Shown in pieces: positions 1-9,068 of a stretch of 9,210 nucleotides of DNA. The notes under the pieces were generated by a model that worked only from the letters and a program-made list of their open reading frames with translations, had not been told where the DNA came from and did not search any database. Made by a program: the position numbers and the translations under genes. This DNA comes from Acidimicrobiia bacterium (GTDB lineage Bacteria > Actinomycetota > Acidimicrobiia > Spongiisociales > UBA5794): contig JAUVNV010000086.1 of the NCBI GenBank assembly GCA_030599515.1, positions 1 to 9,210 of the forward strand, read 5' to 3'. The first letter of the stretch is position 1; every line of letters starts with the position of its first letter.

Positions 1-357
1 CCTCGTCTGCGGCATCGGACCATCAGCAGCACTAACAACAAGGACAGCGCCGTCGATCTGCGCCGCACCCGTAATCATGTTCTTCACATAATCAGCATGC
101 CCCGGCATATCAACATGCGCGTAATGACGATTCGCCGTCTCATACTCCACATGAGCAATCGCAATCGTGATCCCACGCTCACGCTCCTCAGGAGCCTTAT
201 CAATATCATCAAACGCCGTGAACTCAGTCGAACCCTCACCCGACTCCGCCAACACCTTCGTAATCGCAGCCGTCAACGTCGTCTTCCCATGATCAATATG
301 ACCCATCGTCCCAATATTCACATGCGGCTTCGTCCGCTCAAACTTCGCCTTCGCCAT
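1..357 (-). CDS. tuf: Elongation factor Tu, N-terminal part (runs off the window)
   Basis: EF-Tu is the GTPase that brings aminoacyl-tRNA to the ribosome. Only the first 119 codons are present; the gene continues beyond position 1. The G domain is clear: P-loop GHIDHGKTT at residues 19-27, the switch I region ending in RGITI (61-65), and the G3 motif DMPGH at 83-87, with H87 as the GTPase histidine. E. coli has Cys and Mycobacterium has Ala where this protein has M84. The ATG at 357 follows an AAGGAG ribosome site 7 bases upstream and lies 13 bases after the fusA stop, so it is the last visible gene of the str operon. Codon use is odd: by hand count none of 119 codons ends in A and only 8 end in C, whereas fusA next door prefers C. 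The family call is certain; whether this segment is native to the same genome is not. Confidence 0.97.
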   Translation of the reverse strand, partial: MAKAKFERTKPHVNIGTMGHIDHGKTTLTAAITKVLAESGEGSTEFTAFDDIDKAPEERERGITIAIAHVEYETANRHYAHVDMPGHADYVKNMITGAAQIDGAVLVVSAADGPMPQTR

Positions 358-370
358 CAGCGTTCTCCTT

Positions 371-2455
371 CTATTCGCCTCTGACCTTGGCCACGATTTC
401 CTGCGCGGCGGCGGTCGGAACTTCTTGGTACGAGTGGAACTGCATCGAGTAGTTGGCCCGGCCCTGGGTGCGTGACCTCAGATCCGTGGCGTACCCGAAC
501 ATCTCTGCGAGGGGCACAAGGGCCTTCACGACCCGACCGTGCCCACGTTGGTCCATGGATTCGACCTTTCCTCGACGAGAGGAGAGGTCTCCGATGACGT
601 CACCCAGGTAGTCCTCAGGGGTGACGATCTCGAGCTCCATCACGGGCTCGAGAAGCTTCATGCCGGCTGCTTTCGCCGCGTCCTTCAGTGCCATCGACCC
701 AGCGATGCGGAACGCCATCTCGTTCGAGTCCACCGCGTGGGCCGAACCGTCGATGAGCGACGCCTTCAGGTCGACGACCGGGTATCCGGCGAGAATGCCC
801 GAATCGAGCGCCTGGCGCATGCCCTTCTCGACGGCGCCGATGTACTCGCGGGGGACGTTCCCGCCCTTGACGGCATCGATGAATTCGAATCCGCTGCCGG
901 GGGCGAGAGGTTCGACGTTGACGACCACATGGGCGAACATGCCGGATCCACCGGTCTGGCGTTTGAACTTTGCGTCGATCTTCTCGACCGCTCTCTTGAT
1001 CGTCTCGCGGTACGCGACCTGCGGACGGCCGACGTTGGCATCGACCTTGAACTCGCGCCGAAGGCGTTCGACGAGGATCTCCAGGTGGAGCTCACCCATC
1101 CCCGCGATGATCGTCTGACCCGTCTCGTCGTCGCTGCTGACCTGGAAGGTCGGATCTTCCTCTGCGAGTTTCGCGAGGGCTTCCCCCAGCTTGTCCTGGT
1201 CTGCCTTGGTCTTCGGCTCGATCGCGACCGAGATCACGGGATCGGGGAACGTCATCGACTCCAACTGGATCGGAGCGTTCACGGCGGACAAAGTGTCGCC
1301 GGTCTTCGTGTGCTTGAGACCGACGGCGGCGATGATGTCGCCGGTGTGGATCTGGTCGATGTCCTCCTGCTTTGCGGCATGCATGCGGAGGAGCCGACCG
1401 ATCCGCTCCTTCTTGCCGTCCCTCGTGTTCAACACGGCGTCGCCCTTGTTGGCGGTGCCGGAGTAGACGCGGAAGTACGTCAGTTTCCCGACGTAAGGGT
1501 CGGTCATGATCTTGAAAGCCAGCGCAGCGAACGGCTCATCATCCAAGGGTTCCCGGGTAATGGTCTCGTCTTCGCGGCCCGGCTTGAAGCCTTCGACCGG
1601 GGGGAGTTCCGCCGGTGACGGGAGGTAGGCGACGATCCCGTCGAGCAGCGGCTGAATGCCCTTGTTCTTGAACGCCGAACCGAGCATCACCGGAACGAAC
1701 ACCCGATTGATCGTTCCACACCGGATGACGGTGCGGATCTCTTCGGGGTCGAGGTCGTGGTCTTCGAGATACTTCTCGAGGAGCTCTTCGTTCTCGTTGG
1801 CGACGACGTCGAGCATCTTGTGATGCCACTCGCGGGCAACCTCGAGATACGCCTCCGGGATCTCGACGACCTCGCGCTCTTTGCCCTCTTCGTCGTGCCA
1901 GATGATGGCGTTCATCTCGACGAGGTCGATGACACCGTGGAAGTCGGACTCGGCGCCCATAGGGATCTGGATGGCGACCGGGTTCCCACCGAGGCGATCG
2001 ATGATCGATTCGGTGGCGGCGTAGAAGTCGGCGCCGATCCGGTCCATCTTGTTGATGAAACAGATGCGCGGTACGCCGTACTTGTCGGCCTGACGCCAGA
2101 CGGTCTCCGACTGCGGCTCGACACCCGACACGGCGTCGAACACCGCGACGGCGCCGTCGAGAACACGGAGCGAACGCTCGACCTCGACCGTGAAGTCGAC
2201 GTGACCGGGCGTATCGATGATGTTGATGACGTGATCGTTCCAGGCGCACGTCGTTGCGGCGGACGTGATCGTGATGCCGCGCTCCTGCTCCTGCTCCATC
2301 CAATCCATGACGGCCGCGCCCTCATGGACCTCACCCAGCTTGTAGGTGCGTCCCGTGTAGTAGAGGATCCGCTCCGTCGTCGTGGTCTTGCCCGCGTCGA
2401 TGTGGGCCATGATCCCGATGTTGCGGATCTTCTCGAGAGGGATGTTGCGTGCCAT
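371..2455 (-). CDS. fusA: Elongation factor G
   Basis: EF-G is the GTPase that drives ribosome translocation and, with ribosome recycling factor, splits post-termination ribosomes. The 694-residue product is full length for the family. Visible motifs are the P-loop AHIDAGKTT (17-25), the switch region with RGITI (59-63), DTPGH (81-85) and NKMD (135-138). These are followed by the G' insert, domain II, and the domains III to V that mimic tRNA. Near the C terminus are the EDYLGDVIGDL and RSRTQGRA segments typical of EF-G domain V. The ATG at 2455 gives the canonical MARNIPLEKIRNIGI start. No strong ribosome site is seen in the 21-base gap after rpsG (only an A-rich AAAAAGA), so translation may rely partly on coupling. 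It is the third gene of rpsL-rpsG-fusA-tuf. Codons end mostly in C or G, like rpsL and the body of rpoC. Confidence 0.98.
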   Translation of the reverse strand: MARNIPLEKIRNIGIMAHIDAGKTTTTERILYYTGRTYKLGEVHEGAAVMDWMEQEQERGITITSAATTCAWNDHVINIIDTPGHVDFTVEVERSLRVLDGAVAVFDAVSGVEPQSETVWRQADKYGVPRICFINKMDRIGADFYAATESIIDRLGGNPVAIQIPMGAESDFHGVIDLVEMNAIIWHDEEGKEREVVEIPEAYLEVAREWHHKMLDVVANENEELLEKYLEDHDLDPEEIRTVIRCGTINRVFVPVMLGSAFKNKGIQPLLDGIVAYLPSPAELPPVEGFKPGREDETITREPLDDEPFAALAFKIMTDPYVGKLTYFRVYSGTANKGDAVLNTRDGKKERIGRLLRMHAAKQEDIDQIHTGDIIAAVGLKHTKTGDTLSAVNAPIQLESMTFPDPVISVAIEPKTKADQDKLGEALAKLAEEDPTFQVSSDDETGQTIIAGMGELHLEILVERLRREFKVDANVGRPQVAYRETIKRAVEKIDAKFKRQTGGSGMFAHVVVNVEPLAPGSGFEFIDAVKGGNVPREYIGAVEKGMRQALDSGILAGYPVVDLKASLIDGSAHAVDSNEMAFRIAGSMALKDAAKAAGMKLLEPVMELEIVTPEDYLGDVIGDLSSRRGKVESMDQRGHGRVVKALVPLAEMFGYATDLRSRTQGRANYSMQFHSYQEVPTAAAQEIVAKVRGE

Positions 2456-2476
2456 GAGGTATCGGTCTTTTTCGCG

Positions 2477-2944
2477 CTACCAGCGGTAGTGGGCGAAGGC
2501 TTTGTTGGACTCCGCCATCTTGTGAACGTCTTCGCGGCGCTTCACTGCTGCGCCGGTGCGGTTGGCCGCATCGAGGATCTCGTTCGCGAGGCGCATCGCC
2601 ATCGTGGGCTCCTTGCGCTTGCGGGCGAACTCAACGAGCCAGCGGACGGACAGGGTCTGGCCGCGTCGGGGTCGGACCTCGACGGGGACCTGGTACGACG
2701 AGCCGCCGACACGACGCGATCGGACCTCGACGGAGGGCCGGATGTTGTCGACGGCGCGCTTGAGAACGGTCAGCGGATCCGAACCGGTGCGCTGCTCGAC
2801 GGTGTCCAAGGCGCCGTACACGATGCGGCGGGCTGCGCCTTTCTTGCCACGCCAGAGCACCTTATTGACGACCTGGGTGACGAGAACGGACCGGTATACC
2901 GGATCTGGTTCGAGCTTACGAACCTCGGCTGGTGCGCGACGCAT
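2477..2944 (-). CDS. rpsG: 30S ribosomal protein S7
   Basis: S7 binds the 3' major domain of 16S rRNA and starts assembly of the small-subunit head. In E. coli it also represses the str operon by binding its mRNA. The 155-residue product matches the usual length of about 156. The start MRRAPAEVRKLEPDPVY, the rRNA-binding basic stretch around GGSSYQVPVEVRP and the ending MAESNKAFAHYRW are typical of S7. The ATG lies only two bases after the rpsL stop. Its AAGGAG ribosome site sits 8 bases upstream inside the rpsL 3' end, so the two genes are translationally coupled. Nothing is unusual in the protein. Whether S7 autoregulation operates here cannot be seen from sequence alone. Confidence 0.98.
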   Translation of the reverse strand: MRRAPAEVRKLEPDPVYRSVLVTQVVNKVLWRGKKGAARRIVYGALDTVEQRTGSDPLTVLKRAVDNIRPSVEVRSRRVGGSSYQVPVEVRPRRGQTLSVRWLVEFARKRKEPTMAMRLANEILDAANRTGAAVKRREDVHKMAESNKAFAHYRW

Positions 2945-2946
2945 GC

Positions 2947-3318
2947 CTAGGACTCCTTCTTCGTTCCGTAGCGGGAACGGGCTTGCTTACGCCCGTCGAC
3001 ACCCGCGGCATCGAGGGCGCCACGGATGACCTTGTAGCGGACACCCGGAAGGTCTTTCACGCGGCCACCGCGAACGAGCACGATCGAGTGCTCCTGGAGG
3101 TTGTGACCTTCACCCGGGATGTAGGCGGTGATCTCGGCACCGGAGGTGAGCCGCACACGAGCGACCTTGCGGAGCGCGGAGTTCGGCTTCTTCGGCGTCA
3201 CGGTGTAGACGCGAGTACAGACACCGCGTCGCTGCGGTGATCCTGCGAGACCAACGGTCTTCGATTTCTTCGGCTTCGGCTTCCGGCCCTGTCGGACCAG
3301 CTGCTGTACGGTCGGCAC
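2947..3318 (-). CDS. rpsL: 30S ribosomal protein S12
   Basis: S12 sits at the decoding centre of the 30S subunit and controls tRNA selection accuracy; it is the classical streptomycin-resistance locus. I place the start at the GTG at 3318, giving 123 residues and the family-standard beginning (M/V)PTVQQLVRQGRKP. A longer frame from another GTG at 3348 would add ten residues not seen in the family. Upstream of 3318 there is only a weak purine-rich AGAAGAGAGAGA, so the start rests on protein homology. The conserved TPKKPNSALRKVARV block (with the K43-equivalent lysine), PGEGHNLQEHS and GGRVKDLPGVRY (K88 region) are intact, so the usual resistance positions look wild type. The end ARSRYGTKKES is typical. 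It is the first gene of the str operon, behind a structured leader. Confidence 0.97.
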   Translation of the reverse strand: MPTVQQLVRQGRKPKPKKSKTVGLAGSPQRRGVCTRVYTVTPKKPNSALRKVARVRLTSGAEITAYIPGEGHNLQEHSIVLVRGGRVKDLPGVRYKVIRGALDAAGVDGRKQARSRYGTKKES

Positions 3319-3505
3319 GTGGGTACCGTCTCTCTCTTCTCGACGCACCCCAGCCCGACAAGGTCGGAACCAGGGTTCTAACGAACGAAAACCGGCGTCG
3401 TCACGCGTAGTGACTTCGCCGATCCCTTCTGTGAATCACTCCGCTCACAACAACGTTCTTGCGAACGCCTCAGGGTAAGCGCGGACTCCGGCGGGAAACC
3501 GGATT
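3319..3505 (-). promoter_or_regulatory. Hairpin-rich 5' leader of the str operon
   Basis: The roughly 187 bases between the inferred transcription start and rpsL contain no convincing gene but at least five inverted repeats. They are CCGAC-3-GTCGG (3355-3367), GTTC-4-GAAC (3375-3386), a larger one (3393-3421), CGTTC-4-GAACG (3454-3467) and TCCGG-7-CCGGA (3487-3503). In the 3393-3421 repeat, CGGCG and GTCAC pair with GTGAC and CGCCG around a two-base mismatch. The last repeat would lie at the very 5' end of the transcript. None is followed by a run of U, so they do not look like a simple attenuator. A control role, for example ribosomal-protein feedback, is inference from position only. I recognise no known riboswitch. 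Confidence 0.45.
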
Positions 3506-3509
3506 CGGA

Positions 3510-3539
3510 AGTATATAGGCCCCGGGATGTAGTGCGCAA
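3510..3539 (-). promoter_or_regulatory. Candidate promoter of the str operon
   Basis: On the minus strand TTGCGC (3539-3534) is followed after 16 bases by TATATA (3517-3512), or after 18 bases by the overlapping TATACT (3515-3510). This fits a housekeeping sigma-factor promoter and is the best such pair between the toxin-antitoxin module and rpsL. Transcription would begin near 3505. The gap after rpoC, its terminator and two intervening genes make a separate str promoter necessary. The call is based on consensus match and position. Confidence 0.5.
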
Positions 3540-3570
3540 GACGGAGAACAGACGAGAGATGTGGGACGCC

Positions 3571-3627
3571 AGGCATGAGACATGAGACGCCTTCGTCCTG
3601 TCTCATGTCTCATGCCTCATGCTCCAC
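3571..3627. repeat. Palindrome built from 7-bp CATGAGA repeats
   Basis: An 18-bp arm at 3571-3588 (AGGCATGAGACATGAGAC) is perfectly inverted at 3600-3617 around an 11-base loop. Each arm contains a tandem heptamer (CATGAGA twice on the left, TCTCATG twice on the right), and a further partial copy, CCTCATG, follows directly. The element lies between the divergent promoters of the str operon and the toxin-antitoxin pair, not at a gene end. It is therefore unlikely to be an ordinary terminator for either. A heptamer-based palindrome also lies on the other side of the toxin-antitoxin pair. The stretch from 3540 to 3669 shows no gene. Confidence 0.85.
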
Positions 3628-3669
3628 TTCTCATTTCTTCTGCACGGGACGTCGGCGAGTGATCGGGAG

Positions 3670-3690
3670 GATTGACGCCCACACTCAATC
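3670..3690 (+). promoter_or_regulatory. Palindrome over the -35 box (candidate operator 1)
   Basis: GATTGA (3670-3675) is perfectly inverted as TCAATC (3685-3690) across a 9-base spacer, covering most of the -35 box and the promoter spacer. Phd/YefM antitoxins repress their own operon by binding palindromes in the promoter, so this is a plausible operator. Binding is inferred from position. Confidence 0.4.
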
Positions 3691-3700
3691 AGACTAGAAT
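3672..3700 (+). promoter_or_regulatory. Toxin-antitoxin promoter giving an apparently leaderless mRNA
   Basis: TTGACG (3672-3677) and TAGAAT (3695-3700) are separated by exactly 17 bases, close to the housekeeping consensus. A start 7 to 8 bases after the -10 box falls at 3707-3708, on the A of the antitoxin ATG. No ribosome site precedes that ATG, so the message would be leaderless, which is common in actinobacteria. Confidence 0.7.
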
Positions 3701-3707
3701 TCTGGTC
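3692..3707 (+). promoter_or_regulatory. Palindrome over the -10 box and start site (candidate operator 2)
   Basis: The 16-bp sequence GACTAGAATTCTGGTC is a palindrome with one mismatched pair (T opposite G). It contains the -10 box TAGAAT and ends immediately before the antitoxin ATG. Together with the palindrome over the -35 box it would let an antitoxin dimer block polymerase. The symmetry is seen directly; the regulatory role is inference from how this family behaves. Confidence 0.5.
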
Positions 3708-3995
3708 ATGTCGAAGACGCTCTCCCTCACCGACGTCAAGGCGCGGCTCTCCGAAGTAATCGACGAGGTCGTCGCAACGCATGAGCGCGTAACGGTGACC
3801 CGCAACGGTCGTCCGGTGGCCGTCGTCATCAGCGTCGATGATCTCGAGGCGGTCGAGGAGACCGCAGCAATTCTGTCGGATCCTGCTGCAATGCGCGAAA
3901 TCGAGCGAGGCAGAGCCGCCATCGATGCCGGTGACATCGTGTCCAAGAACGATGTGACGGCGATGCGTGACCAACTCCGCGCCAGACTGATGTGA
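3708..3995 (+). CDS. Phd/YefM-family antitoxin
   Basis: This is the antitoxin of a type II pair: it binds and neutralises the downstream RelE-like toxin and, by family precedent, represses its own promoter. The 95-residue product starts MSKTLSLTDVKARLSEVIDE. Residues 1 to about 55 match the Phd/YefM DNA-binding fold, including VTVTRNGRPVAVVISVDDLEAV. The remaining helical, charged tail (EIERGRAAIDAGD and onward) is the likely toxin-wrapping segment. I chose the ATG at 3708 because it aligns with the family start. A TTG at 3672 is in frame, but it is the -35 element and its 12 extra residues look random. The stop overlaps the toxin start by four bases (GTGA). The pair is on the opposite strand to all its neighbours, which suggests an accessory insertion. 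Confidence 0.9.
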   Translation: MSKTLSLTDVKARLSEVIDEVVATHERVTVTRNGRPVAVVISVDDLEAVEETAAILSDPAAMREIERGRAAIDAGDIVSKNDVTAMRDQLRARLM

Positions 3996-4267
3996 GCGAG
4001 ATCGTGTGGGACCTCGTCGTTGCCGGACCGGCACGGCGTGCGATCGATCGGCTGCCCGAAAAGGTTGCCGTTGCTGTGCTGGACTTCCTGTTGGGTGCTC
4101 TACTCGACAACCCGCACCGTGTCGGCAAGGCACTGCGCGATATTCTGACGGGGTTGCGCTCCGCACGCGTGGGTGCGTACCGCGTGGTCTATGAGATCAA
4201 CGAAACCGATCGAGTCGTCCGCGTGGTCTACATCGACCATCGAGCCGACGTCTACCGACCACGTTGA
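3992..4267 (+). CDS. RelE/ParE-superfamily toxin
   Basis: This is the toxin of the pair, 91 residues, the usual size. RelE members cleave mRNA in the ribosomal A site; ParE members poison gyrase. The body carries the superfamily pattern: an N-terminal helical part (ARRAIDRLPEKVAVAVLDF), then K46, R59, the RVGAYRVVYEI strand with R64, and the C-terminal IDHRADVYR with H83, R84 and Y88. Basic residues plus a late tyrosine favour an active RelE-type ribonuclease over ParE, but sequence alone does not settle the target. Translation starts at GTG 3992, overlapping the antitoxin stop, which implies coupling. The frame is intact with no sign of decay. It converges on the M50 protease gene, whose 3' end is 87 bases away. 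Confidence 0.88.
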   Translation: MSEIVWDLVVAGPARRAIDRLPEKVAVAVLDFLLGALLDNPHRVGKALRDILTGLRSARVGAYRVVYEINETDRVVRVVYIDHRADVYRPR

Positions 4268-4357
4268 GAGCGAACAAGCTGCCAGACACCAGACAGCGGA
4301 GACTATCTCGTGCGGACTTCTGGCTGTTTGCTGTTCGCTGTCCGCTGTTTGCTCTCA
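4268..4357. repeat. Heptamer-repeat palindromic region between convergent genes
   Basis: On the plus strand a run of GCTGTTT, GCTGTTC, GCTGTCC and GCTGTTT ends in GCTCTC (about 4323-4356). CCAGACA is repeated twice at 4282-4295. The outer ends GAGAGCGAACA (4267-4277) and TGTTTGCTCTC (4346-4356) are inverted with one mismatch. Inner segments such as AGACAGCGGA and TCCGCTGTTT can also pair. Lying between the toxin stop and the protease stop, and overlapping the latter by three bases, it could end transcription in both directions. The 7-bp period matches the palindrome on the other side of the toxin-antitoxin pair, although the unit sequence differs. Confidence 0.7.
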
Positions 4358-5077
4358 GATCGGAAACGCCGGCGGTTCCTTATCTGGGGGCTCTTCGATC
4401 TGACGCTTCGGCTTCGGAGCTGCCTTCGGACCCTCTCCTCCACGATCGCGAAACCCCATGAACGTGATCATGGCTACGAAGATGGCCAGGAACGTCTCGC
4501 CGTAGTAGAAGGCGGCAGCGACAACCGCTACGCCGGTTGCGACGGAGATCCAGCGGGCGATCGGTGCTGCCTTCGTCGGCGTGACCATCTCCAGGGCGTG
4601 TTGCAGCATGTGCCCGCCGTCGAGCGGCAGGATCGGTATCCAGTTGAGGATCCCCCACACGAGACCGGCCCAGACGAAGCTCTGCAGGAAGACGAAGGCC
4701 AGATCGGGTATACCGTCAAACGCACCCGACCGGCTGAGTGCGATGACGGCGAGACCGGCGGCGATTCCGACCGCCGACCCGGCCGCCGAGACGATGAACC
4801 GGCGTCCGGGGCCGAGGCTCTTGGGAGCCGCCCACGATGTGAACCCCCCGAGGGCGAACAGCGTGATCGACACCGGGGACGCCCCGAAGGCCTTCGCCGT
4901 GAAGGCGTGTCCGGATTCGTGCAGGAGGACGGCGATCAGGACCGCACCGGTCCAAGCCGCGATCTCCCACCCGGAATACACGCCGAGACCGAACACCGCG
5001 ACGAACAGGAACGACCAGTGGATCGAGACGGGGACGCTGAAGAGTGGGAACCGGAGCACGGACCAACGATAGGCCAC
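4355..5077 (-). CDS. Site-2-type intramembrane metalloprotease (peptidase M50)
   Basis: This 240-residue polytopic membrane protein has the two zinc signatures of M50 proteases: HESGH at 53-57 inside the second hydrophobic segment, and NWIPILPLDGGHML at 145-158, which supplies the third ligand (D153). Hydrophobic stretches lie near 21-33, 38-52, 94-113, 127-150 and 178-206. The tail (about 210-240) is charged, proline-rich and cytosolic. The start PLFSVPVSIHWSFLF is typical of the compact SpoIVFB/Rip3-like group, without PDZ or CBS domains. Such enzymes cleave transmembrane substrates, often anti-sigma factors or sporulation proteins; the substrate here is unknown. The GTG at 5077 has only a weak ribosome site (GGGTGG); a GTG six codons later (5059) is possible. 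Two 49-bp repeats lie directly upstream. The gene may be reached by readthrough past the rpoC terminator. Confidence 0.9.
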   Translation of the reverse strand: MAYRWSVLRFPLFSVPVSIHWSFLFVAVFGLGVYSGWEIAAWTGAVLIAVLLHESGHAFTAKAFGASPVSITLFALGGFTSWAAPKSLGPGRRFIVSAAGSAVGIAAGLAVIALSRSGAFDGIPDLAFVFLQSFVWAGLVWGILNWIPILPLDGGHMLQHALEMVTPTKAAPIARWISVATGVAVVAAAFYYGETFLAIFVAMITFMGFRDRGGEGPKAAPKPKRQIEEPPDKEPPAFPI

Positions 5078-5087
5078 CGACCACCCG

Positions 5088-5136
5088 ATCGCTTGTGTCT
5101 ACAACACTGACTATCCGTGCCCCAGGCACAAACGAC
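5088..5136 (-). repeat. 49-bp structured repeat, copy B
   Basis: This is one of two direct copies, matching the copy at 5159-5207 at 40 of 49 positions with no gaps. Its 9-base ends are mutually inverted; on the minus-strand RNA all nine pairs form if G-U pairs are allowed. An inner hairpin GTGCC-3-GGCAC lies at 5117-5129. The central part, CACTGACTATCCGTGCC on the plus strand, is identical in both copies. It ends about 10 bases before the GTG of the M50 protease gene and so would form the end of that gene's leader. I do not recognise the family. Confidence 0.8.
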
Positions 5137-5158
5137 ACAACACCCCCTCCCACCATCT

Positions 5159-5207
5159 GTCGTTTGTATCTACAGCACTGACTATCCGTGCCAGAGACAC
5201 GAACGAT
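5159..5207 (-). repeat. 49-bp structured repeat, copy A
   Basis: This is the second direct copy, 22 bases from the first. The inner hairpin keeps all its pairs on the minus-strand RNA (GUGUC with GGCAC, one G-U pair) despite substitutions relative to copy B. The outer ends pair fully only on the plus-strand RNA, with two G-U pairs. The left end GTCGTTTGT (5159-5167) also pairs perfectly with the right end of copy B (5128-5136), so the two units could fold together. It lies downstream of the rpoC terminator. Confidence 0.8.
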
Positions 5208-5222
5208 GGGGCTGGAAAGCGG

Positions 5223-5252
5223 ACGGAGGCGGGCCTTTCGGGCCGCCTCCGT
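5223..5252 (-). terminator. rpoC transcription terminator hairpin
   Basis: ACGGAGGCGG (5223-5232) is perfectly inverted at 5243-5252. The ten inner bases add two more C-G pairs closing a GAAA tetraloop on the minus strand, after one mismatch. The hairpin begins 22 bases after the rpoC stop. Only a weak T run follows (CTTT), so termination may be partial or aided by Rho. That would allow some transcription to reach the M50 protease gene. Confidence 0.75.
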
Positions 5253-5274
5253 TCGATCGTCTTGGTTGCTTCGG

Positions 5275-8988
<3,714 letters not shown>

Positions 8989-9068
8989 TCTCTTGCTCTC
9001 CCAACGGGCGGCTCTACCGCCCTTCGGTTAGTCGAATTAGTTGCTAGCTCTAGCCTCGGCGAACAGGC
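8989..9068 (-). promoter_or_regulatory. rpoB-rpoC intergenic spacer with a hairpin
   Basis: The 80-base spacer holds GGGCGG-5-CCGCCC at 9006-9022, a stable hairpin just upstream of the rpoC ribosome site, and a short palindrome GCTAGAGCTAGC near the rpoB stop. No T run follows the hairpin on the minus strand, so it is more likely an mRNA processing or stability element than a terminator. The two genes are normally cotranscribed. Confidence 0.5.

Noticed and set aside
103..111. Met in place of Cys in the EF-Tu G3 motif (DMPGH) as a resistance or functional change
   Set aside because: This position varies naturally between bacteria (Cys in E. coli, Ala in Mycobacterium), and the catalytic histidine is intact.
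539..2950. Long open frames on the plus strand opposite fusA and rpsG (539-1618 and 1757-2950)
   Set aside because: They lie antisense to unmistakable full-length fusA and rpsG, show no recognisable domains, and are expected in GC-rich DNA where C/G third positions suppress stops on the opposite strand.
3319..3348. Ten-residue N-terminal extension of S12 from a GTG at 3348
   Set aside because: S12 proteins begin at MPT(I/V)QQLVR. The extension has no ribosome site and no family support, so the start was set at 3318.
3571..3617. The 18-bp inverted repeat as a transcription terminator
   Set aside because: No gene ends into it from either side, as both neighbouring transcription units start away from it, and neither strand has a T run after the stem.
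3672..3707. Earlier TTG start for the antitoxin
   Set aside because: The TTG is the -35 box, and the added residues would have to be translated from DNA upstream of the likely transcription start.
3603..4166. A 187-residue minus-strand frame opposite the toxin-antitoxin pair
   Set aside because: The plus-strand pair has clear family motifs, a promoter and overlapping coupling. The reverse frame resembles nothing and crosses the promoter and part of the palindromic repeat.
3571..4357. The heptamer arrays as a CRISPR array
   Set aside because: The units are 7 bp, adjacent and without unique spacers, and no cas genes are present.
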